A stretch of 64,000 nucleotides of DNA, from contig CAXPOZ010000001.1 in assembly GCA_964219355.1 (NCBI GenBank), positions 806,001 through 870,000 on the forward strand. The letters are read 5' to 3'. Below, piece by piece: positions 1 to 7,039 of the stretch (positions are counted from its first letter, which is position 1; each line of letters begins with the position of its first letter). The notes under the pieces are model-generated. The model was not told the origin of the DNA and searched no databases. It saw only the letters and a list, made by a program, of their open reading frames with translations. The DNA is from Parvularcula sp964219355 (GTDB lineage: Bacteria > Pseudomonadota > Alphaproteobacteria > Caulobacterales > Parvularculaceae). Made by a program: the position numbers and the translations under genes.

Positions 1-141
1 CTCAGGGTTCGCCGGAATCTTCTTGATTCGATCCACACCACCGCAATGCGGGCAAGCCGGACCATCCGCCCAGACGACGCTTTCCAGATATTCAAAAGCG
101 GCGGCTTCGTCGTGGAAGTAAGGCTTGGACAGAATAGACAT
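1..141 (-). CDS. IS1595-family transposase, N-terminal fragment (runs off left edge)
   Basis: The first 47 codons of a minus-strand gene are visible, beginning with ATG at 141. The protein opens MSILSKPYFHDEAAAFEYL and then has a CPHC pair at residues 30-33, the first half of the zinc ribbon that opens IS1595-type transposases. These enzymes move an insertion sequence by DDE chemistry, but the catalytic core lies outside the window, so whether the copy is intact cannot be judged. The family call rests on N-terminal similarity recalled from the family. No terminal inverted repeat was identified between this start and the next gene. Confidence 0.75.
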   Translation of the reverse strand, partial: MSILSKPYFHDEAAAFEYLESVVWADGPACPHCGGVDRIKKIPANPE

Positions 142-234
142 GGATCGTTCCTCTCGAACCATTATCTAGGAATCCGCAAACCCGTTTGCAAGGTATATAA
201 TCGCCTTTTTGTTGCTGATTGCCGGTCGCGCGCT

Positions 235-366
235 CCTCACCTCTCCCTTGGCAAAGGGAGAGGTCGAAGGCCGCGTCGGCGGGCTTCGGGTGAGGGTTTG
301 CTGGAGCAGCGCACTGCCCTGAGAACCCCTCACCCTGTCCCTCTCCCCGTTCCCGGGGAGAGGGGA
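235..366. repeat. Pair of REP-like palindromic units
   Basis: Two hairpin-forming units lie back to back. Unit A (about 235-297) contains CTCTCCC / GGGAGAG around a short loop, then GGGCTTCGGGTGAGGG. Unit B (about 326-365) contains CCCTCTCCCC / GGGGAGAGGG after CCCCTCACCCTG. The reverse complement of A also begins CCCTCACCC, so the units are inverted copies of one family. Palindromes of this form are common dispersed intergenic repeats in proteobacteria. The rest of the gap from 142 to 398 shows nothing else. Confidence 0.7.
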
Positions 367-398
367 CGACAGCCCAGACATCTGATATAAATGTGATC

Positions 399-1145
399 AT
401 GACCTCCACCCGCCGCGAAACTCTGATCCAGATGAGTGCTGTGACCGCTTTACTCGGCATGCTGATCCATCCCGCGCAGGCCGCCACCCGAAAAGGGAGC
501 GCGGCAAGGGAGCTTCCCAATTGGGTGCGAAAAACCGATGAGCTGACCGCGCTCCTCCGGGCTGAGAGTCTGACAGTAGCCGACTGGCGTACCGGGCTCG
601 ACCAGCTCTTCGCGCAAGTGTCCCTCGACGATATCCTTCAGGACACGGATTTTACTGCCAAGCGCGAAGCCGCCGGGTTTGCCGAGAAAGGCGTCGCCAC
701 GGCAAACATCAAATGGGATGACGGCACGAGCCGCCGCCTCTCCTTTTTCTCGAAGATCTTTGCGATCGGCAAAGGCCGCGCGATCATTCCGCATGGCCAT
801 GCCGGCATGGTTTCCGCCCACCTGACACTGTCCGGCGCGATGCATCTTCGGCAATATGACCAGCTGGAGCGTAATGAGACGGCACTCCGTATCCGGCCTA
901 CCCTCGACAGGGAGGTACGTTCCGGCGATCTCTCCTCAATAGGGATGGAGGCGGACAATGTTCACTGGTTTGTGGCAACCGAGCCCGCCCACACGCTCGA
1001 CACTATCGTCACAGGCCTTGATGAGGGCGCAGACCCGGCCTTCGATATATTCAATCTCGACATGGATAAGGCAAGCCGCGAGCCCAATGGCGATCTCATT
1101 GCGCCGCGTATGGGCGTGGCCGAAGCACTCGCCAAATATGGCTGA
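399..1145 (+). CDS. Exported cupin-like protein of unknown function
   Basis: A 248-residue protein if started at ATG 399; an in-frame GTG at 393 is an alternative. The N-terminus MTSTRRETLI followed by a hydrophobic stretch ending AQAA (residues 22-29) resembles a Tat or Sec signal, so it is probably exported. A central PHGHAGM segment (His132 and His134) and a later VHWF segment look like the two histidine motifs of a cupin-type metal site. No specific enzyme family was recognised and the substrate is unknown. It converges on the gene at 1155, with only 9 bp between the stops. Confidence 0.55.
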   Translation: MTSTRRETLIQMSAVTALLGMLIHPAQAATRKGSAARELPNWVRKTDELTALLRAESLTVADWRTGLDQLFAQVSLDDILQDTDFTAKREAAGFAEKGVATANIKWDDGTSRRLSFFSKIFAIGKGRAIIPHGHAGMVSAHLTLSGAMHLRQYDQLERNETALRIRPTLDREVRSGDLSSIGMEADNVHWFVATEPAHTLDTIVTGLDEGADPAFDIFNLDMDKASREPNGDLIAPRMGVAEALAKYG

Positions 1146-1154
1146 GCCGACGCC

Positions 1155-1661
1155 TTAAACCAGCGCTGCCCGGACCATATTCTCCGCAGACGCATTTCCA
1201 GCACTGGGGCGAAGCTGCGTATCCCGCTGCGCGTCATAGCGCTCCAGCATCGCGAGTAATTCCTCACTTGCCTCAGTCGGATCGCCATGGGCACGGGCAA
1301 ACTGGATCTGGGTCTTGATCGAGCCGATCAGGTCGAATTTCGTCGTATAGTCATTCGCCACGGCCTCGACACCCACCGATTCGCGCAGATGCCTCATGAA
1401 CCGCTCGCCGCGGGTCTCCAGCATCATGATCATCTCTACATCATCTGTGTGCCCGTTATCGCGCAGCTCATCGACCAGCTGGTCAATCTCGCGCGGGGAG
1501 ATATTGTTGAGGTCATATTTTGCAAAAATGTCCTCAACGCTCGGGCGCCCGTCGGGCTCCGCCACGGCGAGCGCAAAACGCCCGGCCTCAGTCTCGACCC
1601 GCTGGGGACCCGTGTCGACGGAAGGGGACACAGGATGAGCGGTGGAGGATGTGATTTGCAT
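1155..1661 (-). CDS. Hypothetical protein, 168 aa
   Basis: The start is set at ATG 1661 (MQITSSTAHPV), because the frame upstream of it shows low-complexity shadow coding from the neighbouring gene. The first 45 residues are polar and probably disordered. The region from about residue 48 (SVEDIFAKYDLNNISPREID) to 130 is charged and predicted helical, with no signal peptide or membrane segment. No family was recognised. It is transcribed divergently from the DUF697 gene, with about 90 bp between the chosen starts, so they may share a promoter region. Confidence 0.55.
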   Translation of the reverse strand: MQITSSTAHPVSPSVDTGPQRVETEAGRFALAVAEPDGRPSVEDIFAKYDLNNISPREIDQLVDELRDNGHTDDVEMIMMLETRGERFMRHLRESVGVEAVANDYTTKFDLIGSIKTQIQFARAHGDPTEASEELLAMLERYDAQRDTQLRPSAGNASAENMVRAALV

Positions 1662-1752
1662 CGCGCCATCCCAAGCCGATTTGGTTAGCAAGCGGTGAAG
1701 ATTGGCGCCCATCTTCAAAACTCGCCTCGGCACTCTTACATCTATTGCGCCT

Positions 1753-2919
1753 ATGCCCATCTGGACCCGACAGCGCGCGCCCGCAGAGGTGCCCCCGGCC
1801 GAAGCCGCAGAAGACACGCCCGCCGAGGAGCGCTGGGAGATTTCCGCCCAGTGGAAACGCGCCTGGGCGGCGATCAAATGGACCGCTTACGGCGCGGCTA
1901 TGCTCGCGGCGCTCGTCATCATCGGGCAGGTCTATCTTTTCGCCTCGATGTTTTTCGGCATTCATCCGCTGCTCGGCGGCATCTTCCTCGGTTTCGTCAC
2001 CGTCGCCCTCGTCTGGTTCGTCCTCAGGCCCGCATGGCGGTTCCTCCGTATGCCCGCCGTTGCCGTACCGCCCGATGTCGAGCTGGGCGATCCCGCCCTC
2101 ACCCACCGCGACGTCGAGCAGCGCACGCTCTATGATCTGAACTACCTGAAGAACATGCGCCGCAATCCGGCCCTCACCGATGAGCATGAGGGGATTGATG
2201 CGGCGATCCTCGATCTGGAGAAGCTTCGTCAGGCGGAGAAACATATCGACCCGAAAGTTGCGGGCGAGGAGATCAACCGCTTCGAGCAGGAGCGGATCCT
2301 CCCCCTGCTGACGGGTCTCGACAAGAAGATCGACGCCTATATCCGCAAAGAAGCGCTGGGCGTCGGCACAGCCACCGCCGTCAGCCTCAACGGCACGGTC
2401 GATGCCTTCATCGTGCTGTGGCGCAACGTCAACATGATCAGCCGTATCGGCCGGCTCTATTATGGCCGCCCCAGCCTACGTCTGAGCTTCAAGATCATCG
2501 GTGATGTGGCCGCCTCCGTTGTCCTCAGCCGGGTTGCCGATGACCTCAGTGAGACAGCAGGCGATACGCTCCGTGGCGTGATGAACCGGCTTGGCGGCGT
2601 CGTCGCAGGGCCGCTGATGGATGGCTCCGTCAATGCGCTGATGACCATGAAGCTGGGCTATGCCGCGAAACGCCGCTGCCGTAGCTTTGACGTCTGGTCA
2701 AAACGAAAAGCCCTGCAGGTCGCAAGCGATGTCGTCGAGCAGGTCCAGCGCGACTCGGCCAGCCTGATCAGCGATCTCGTCAAAGCCTGCGGCGGGGTCA
2801 CCGGCACCGCCATGGATGTCGCTGGCAAGGCTATGGCCGCACCCAAATCGGCCTGGTCCATCGTCCAGAACACGGTCGGCAAGCGGATGCGCCCCAAGGA
2901 AAGCTCCGAGCCGTCCTGA
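1753..2919 (+). CDS. DUF697 (YcjF-type) inner-membrane protein
   Basis: A 388-residue protein from ATG 1753 (MPIWTRQRAP); a TTG at 1702 would add 17 residues. It has a Pro/Ala/Glu-rich N-terminus, then two closely spaced membrane segments at about residues 45-90. The C-terminal half, with AVSLNGTVDAFIVLWRN and IGRLYYGRPSLRL, is typical of DUF697/YcjF. Family members are usually paired with a YcjX or Era-like GTPase of the cell envelope. No such GTPase lies beside this gene. Function is unknown beyond family assignment, and the start is uncertain because neither candidate has a strong ribosome binding site. Confidence 0.7.
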   Translation: MPIWTRQRAPAEVPPAEAAEDTPAEERWEISAQWKRAWAAIKWTAYGAAMLAALVIIGQVYLFASMFFGIHPLLGGIFLGFVTVALVWFVLRPAWRFLRMPAVAVPPDVELGDPALTHRDVEQRTLYDLNYLKNMRRNPALTDEHEGIDAAILDLEKLRQAEKHIDPKVAGEEINRFEQERILPLLTGLDKKIDAYIRKEALGVGTATAVSLNGTVDAFIVLWRNVNMISRIGRLYYGRPSLRLSFKIIGDVAASVVLSRVADDLSETAGDTLRGVMNRLGGVVAGPLMDGSVNALMTMKLGYAAKRRCRSFDVWSKRKALQVASDVVEQVQRDSASLISDLVKACGGVTGTAMDVAGKAMAAPKSAWSIVQNTVGKRMRPKESSEPS

Positions 2920-3030
2920 CCGGCGGCAAGATGGTAAATTGATCTTTACCCTGATGCCCCTCACGCTAGGCGGATAATTACGATTACGCATCTATCTTCC
3001 CCCTTCGGAACTGTCTTTCAGGGGTGGAAC

Positions 3031-3879
3031 ATGCTTCTCGTCGTCAATGCCAATGATGCTGCCAATGGCGTGATGCGCCTCACTCAGGCGGTCCTTCTTG
3101 TCCTCATCTTTATCGTCATGCCGCTGGCGGCCCTCGCCGCGCTTGGTGAAATCTGGACGCGCGGCAATCCGCTGATTCTGTTTGGCATTGCCGCTGCCGT
3201 CGCGCTCTTTTTTGACCGGCTCATCCGTAAACGGAAACAGAAAGTCCTCTACGGACTTTTTGCGGTAACGGCATTGGCCAGCGGCATCGCCCATGGACTG
3301 CAACTGCGTCACGAGTGGAATGATGCGCCGGAAGTCGGCTCACCCCGCACGCTTGTCTGGGGTGAAGGCTATCAGGAGATGGCGCGCCAGCGCGAGCCCT
3401 ATTCACGCACGATCAATATGCTTTCCCCGGCCCAGCGCGAGCTTTACGAGATGCTGACTGTCTCGGAGAATACTTCGCCGCATAGTGATGAACGCGAATT
3501 CCGGCGCATCCCGATGACCAATGGCGACCACATCACCTATGGCCGCTACTCATTCTCTCCCGGCGAATACCTTGATCAGTATGCGCAAGGCATCAAGGAT
3601 GGGGATGAAGACTGGCTCGCCTTTACTGCCGTCTGCATGAAGCAGCGTGATTGCAGCAGCGAGGTCAGCAATGAGCAAACGCTCCGCCAGATCCAAGGAC
3701 GTTTCAATATCGATCTTGTTACATCGTTCACCGACTACTTCGAAAGCGGCAAGAGCGAAGCCAGTGCCGTCTATGCTGTCAGCGGTTTCCGGGCCGCCTG
3801 CACGGCCGACCCGTTCTGCACCGATGTCATGAAACGGACCGGGATCAAACTCAGCCAGCTCTCCGGCAGTAGCGTTTAG
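3031..3879 (+). CDS. Hypothetical membrane protein, 282 aa
   Basis: ATG at 3031 follows an AGGGGTGG ribosome-binding stretch. The first 90 residues hold three hydrophobic segments (about 16-40, 47-62 and 70-86), with an RKRKQK cluster between the second and third. The remaining ~190 residues are soluble and contain four cysteines in two clusters (CMKQRDC, and CTADPFC near the C-terminus), which could form disulfides if the domain is periplasmic. No family was recognised. It stands alone between the DUF697 gene and the esterase. Confidence 0.6.
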   Translation: MLLVVNANDAANGVMRLTQAVLLVLIFIVMPLAALAALGEIWTRGNPLILFGIAAAVALFFDRLIRKRKQKVLYGLFAVTALASGIAHGLQLRHEWNDAPEVGSPRTLVWGEGYQEMARQREPYSRTINMLSPAQRELYEMLTVSENTSPHSDEREFRRIPMTNGDHITYGRYSFSPGEYLDQYAQGIKDGDEDWLAFTAVCMKQRDCSSEVSNEQTLRQIQGRFNIDLVTSFTDYFESGKSEASAVYAVSGFRAACTADPFCTDVMKRTGIKLSQLSGSSV

Positions 3880-3957
3880 ACAGCGGGTCCTTCAGCAGAA
3901 CTGACTTGAATGACAGCGCCGTGAATGGTCTCCTCCCATCAACGGGAGGAGCCAAAC

Positions 3958-5181
3958 ATGGCCTGGCTAATATCATTGATCGCACTCGGCACGGTGCTCG
4001 CGGACGAACCGGCTGACAAGACGCCGCCCGCAACTCCACCGGTCCTTGCGGCCTTTGGCGACAGCCCCGAAGTGACGACCCGTGCGGAGTGGGAGGCTCG
4101 CGTGCCCGCTTTGCGCGACGCCTTTGCCGACCAGATCTATGGCTGTCTTCCCGAAAGCCGCGAGCCGGTCCTGATCGACCACAAGACGATCAGCTCGGAT
4201 GGCATCATGGGGGCAAGCGCAGCCGGAGAATTTATACTAGAAGACCCGATCCTCCACCGCCACTTTTCCGTGGCCTATATCCTGCCGACGGGTGATGGTC
4301 CGCACCCGGTCATCATGCAGTTCAGCTTTTGCGGCAATCCGCTGGCTCTCGGCGGGCGTGAAGCGTTCAGCACGCCGTTCAACGGCACACCAGAATTCTG
4401 CAGCCGGTTTGAGAATATGCCGCCGCCGGAAGGCGACGATCCTTTCCTCATCTCGATGCCGGTCGAGCGCCTCCTCGCCAAAGGCATGGCGGTCGTCAGC
4501 ATCTATCCTGGCGACGTGATCCCTGACGACCGGGAAAAAGCCATTCCGCTCCTCGAAAAGATGTCGCCTGCGGATGATCCTGCTGTACGGCCCGGCGCAA
4601 TCACCGCCTGGGGATGGGTCGCGAGCCTCGCCGTCACCCAGCTCGAAACGGACAGCCGGTTTGATCCGGACCGCATGGCGGTGATGGGTCATTCGCGGAA
4701 CGGCAAGGCTGCGTTCGCCGCCATGCTGTTTGACCCGCGCATCGATCTTCTGTGGGCGCATCAGTCAGGGACTGGCGGCGCCACGCTCAACCGCTCTTAT
4801 GAGGGGGAGTCAATCGAGAACATCACGGGCGGCTTCCCGCACTGGTTCGCGCCTGCCTATCGGGATAATGCGGGCCACGAGGCGGAACTGCCGATTGATC
4901 AGCATATGGCGCTTGGTACGATGGCGCCGCGGTTGGTCCTGTTCGGCGGCGGCTGGGACGATCTCTGGGCCGGACCGATGGGTGCTTATCGAACCGCTGA
5001 AGGCGCCGATCCCGCCTATGAGCTTTATGGCCTTTCAGGCCTCGATCAGACGGACCCGGAGGAAATGAACGCTAGCGCAGACATCGCGGTCTTCATCCGT
5101 GACGGCACCCACGGCACGAAACTGTCGGACTGGGAGAAATTCATCGCCTTCGCATCCCAGCATTTCGGACTGGATGAGTAG
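3958..5181 (+). CDS. CE15-like (glucuronoyl esterase family) alpha/beta hydrolase, exported
   Basis: A 407-residue protein. ATG 3958 is chosen because GGGAGGAG lies just upstream and a signal peptide follows (MAWLISLIALGTVLA). The nucleophile motif GHSRNGK (Ser246), the following SGTGGATLNR segment, PHWF at about 294-297, the APRL strand end and GTHGT (His385) follow the order seen in carbohydrate esterase family 15. CE15 enzymes cleave esters between glucuronic acid in xylan and lignin alcohols; some bacterial members act on other uronate esters, so the substrate is open. No polysaccharide-degradation genes lie nearby. Confidence 0.75.
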   Translation: MAWLISLIALGTVLADEPADKTPPATPPVLAAFGDSPEVTTRAEWEARVPALRDAFADQIYGCLPESREPVLIDHKTISSDGIMGASAAGEFILEDPILHRHFSVAYILPTGDGPHPVIMQFSFCGNPLALGGREAFSTPFNGTPEFCSRFENMPPPEGDDPFLISMPVERLLAKGMAVVSIYPGDVIPDDREKAIPLLEKMSPADDPAVRPGAITAWGWVASLAVTQLETDSRFDPDRMAVMGHSRNGKAAFAAMLFDPRIDLLWAHQSGTGGATLNRSYEGESIENITGGFPHWFAPAYRDNAGHEAELPIDQHMALGTMAPRLVLFGGGWDDLWAGPMGAYRTAEGADPAYELYGLSGLDQTDPEEMNASADIAVFIRDGTHGTKLSDWEKFIAFASQHFGLDE

Positions 5182-5183
5182 CG

Positions 5184-5447
5184 CTACTCGCCGATCTGGT
5201 CGTCATGGCCCGACCGGGCCGAGTAAAAGGTCAGCGCCATCAGCCCGACGGCCAGCGCGATCGTGAAGCCGACACCGAGAATGACCGCAAAGACGGCATG
5301 AAAGCCGCGCCCGAAAATCGGCAATTGCGTCACCGCCGCAAAGACCAGCACAGCCGCCACAAGCAAGCCGCCAGCCCACAGGACGAACCGCCGGTTCGAA
5401 GTGTTGGCTGCACTGGGATCTAATTGCTGCTCGTCATTCTCTTGCAT
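5184..5447 (-). CDS. Small membrane protein, 87 aa
   Basis: A short protein with two hydrophobic segments (about residues 21-40 and 49-73) after a polar N-terminus MQENDEQQLDPSAANTSNRR. ATG 5447 is preferred over a TTG at 5459. The stop is 3 bp from the stop of the convergent esterase gene. No family was recognised. The clean two-helix pattern and tight packing against neighbours suggest a real gene, but similarity support is lacking. Confidence 0.5.
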   Translation of the reverse strand: MQENDEQQLDPSAANTSNRRFVLWAGGLLVAAVLVFAAVTQLPIFGRGFHAVFAVILGVGFTIALAVGLMALTFYSARSGHDDQIGE

Positions 5448-5608
5448 GGATGGCACCAACCCTACGCGTTAGTATCTGGATATGGGGAGGCTCCCTAGCC
5501 TGAACCAGTGCAATGGCGCAGTGCGGCAAAAAGGATGCAGAGATCAGCTTTCAGGAGCCATGGGGTATCCATCGAGAATTCGTTGCCCTATCCGGGTCGG
5601 CTGCCCAA

Positions 5609-7039
5609 ATGAAAGTTGCCCCGATGCCTGCGACCGCCGCCCCCCGCCGCCAGAACCCCTATCTGCAGGGAAGCCTTGTCCAGCTTTTCCTCAAATCCGC
5701 CGCGCCGATCATCGCGGTGATGATGGTCAATGGTCTGCTCAACATCGTCGATGCCATTTTCCTCGGCCATTACGTCGGCGCCGATGCGCTGTCGGCGGTG
5801 ACCATGGTCTTCCCGCTCTTCATGCTGCTGATCGCCCTCTCCTCGCTGGTCGGCAGCGGATCGGCGAGCCTCATCGCCCGCGCACTTGGTGCCGATGATG
5901 TAGACCGCGCCAACTCGATCTTTGGTTCGGCCCAGCGCCTCAGTCTGATGATCAGCCTTGTGGTTCTTAGCTTATATCTCCTGACCCGGACGAATGTCCT
6001 CGCCCTCCTCTCCGGCGGGAATGAGGATCTCGCGGCGATGGCGAGCACCTATATCACGCCGATCTATCTTGCGGCGCCGATGAATTTCATCCTTGCCCTG
6101 CAATATGACACGCTCCGATCCGAAGGGAAGATCGGCCTGATGACCATGCTGTCGGCCGGGATCACCCTTCTCAATGTCGGGTTCAACTTTGTGCTTATCG
6201 TTGTTCTCGGCCTCGGCGTGCTTGGCTCCGCCCTTGGCACCATCGCCGCGCAGGGTGTGGCCTTTGCGATCATTGTCATCCTCCGCTTGCGGCATTTCTC
6301 CGATATCCGCGCGCTGCCCCACGCGCCCTTCCCTGACTGGGATCGCTGGCGGCGCATCCTTACGCTCGGTCTGCCGGGTTCGCTCAACTTCCTCGGCGTC
6401 AGCCTGATGGCGGGGATCATCGTTTATTCGATCCAGGCCTTTGCAGGCGAGGATTACGCACTGACGGTGGCCGCTTACGGCATCATCCAGCGGATCATGA
6501 CCTTTGCCTTCTTCCCGATCCTCGGCCTGTCGCTTGCCGCGCAGGCGATTGTCGGGAACAATTATGGTGCCGGGGCCTATCATCGTTCTAATCAGTCGCT
6601 TGTCGTCGCCCTCGGTCTTGCTGTCGGTTTTGCGATTGTCATCGAGGCGGTCTTCATCCTCGGCGCAGGGATCTTGGCGCGCATGTTCGTCAGTGATGAG
6701 ACAGTCATCGCCGAAGTTGAACGCATCCTGCCGATCATGGTCATGCTGTTCGTGATTTTTGTGAGCAATACGATCCTTGCAGGCTATTTTCAGGCGCTCG
6801 GCGATGCGGGACGCGCAGCCCTGTTCGGGCTCTCGCAGGTCTATCTTTTCACCATCCCCCTCACCCTCATCCTGCCACGGATCATCGGGGAGTGGGGCAT
6901 CTGGATCGCGAGCCCCATTGCGCAAGCGTCAATGGCGGTGCTGGTATCCGTCACGCTGTTTATCACATGGCGGAAGACCGGTCGGCCCTACGGTGTATTC
7001 GTGAAAGAAGGGACGCCCGCGCCTCAATCCGGAATGTAG
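5609..7039 (+). CDS. MATE-family multidrug/cation efflux transporter
   Basis: A 476-residue inner-membrane protein with about twelve hydrophobic segments in two homologous halves, the size and layout of MATE antiporters, which export drugs or metabolites using a Na+ or H+ gradient. The segment FLKSAAPIIAVMMVNGLLNI is typical of the first helix, and the second half repeats it as LTLGLPGSLNFLGVSLMAG. The start is set at ATG 5609 because the open frame upstream has no membrane-protein character. The 3' end overlaps the convergent metH gene by 16 bp. Substrate cannot be predicted. Confidence 0.88.
   Translation: MKVAPMPATAAPRRQNPYLQGSLVQLFLKSAAPIIAVMMVNGLLNIVDAIFLGHYVGADALSAVTMVFPLFMLLIALSSLVGSGSASLIARALGADDVDRANSIFGSAQRLSLMISLVVLSLYLLTRTNVLALLSGGNEDLAAMASTYITPIYLAAPMNFILALQYDTLRSEGKIGLMTMLSAGITLLNVGFNFVLIVVLGLGVLGSALGTIAAQGVAFAIIVILRLRHFSDIRALPHAPFPDWDRWRRILTLGLPGSLNFLGVSLMAGIIVYSIQAFAGEDYALTVAAYGIIQRIMTFAFFPILGLSLAAQAIVGNNYGAGAYHRSNQSLVVALGLAVGFAIVIEAVFILGAGILARMFVSDETVIAEVERILPIMVMLFVIFVSNTILAGYFQALGDAGRAALFGLSQVYLFTIPLTLILPRIIGEWGIWIASPIAQASMAVLVSVTLFITWRKTGRPYGVFVKEGTPAPQSGM

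Noticed and set aside
5972..6925. Minus-strand open frame of 317 codons
   Set aside because: Antisense to the MATE transporter; strongly charged, Asp/Arg-rich sequence typical of the complement of membrane-protein codons.
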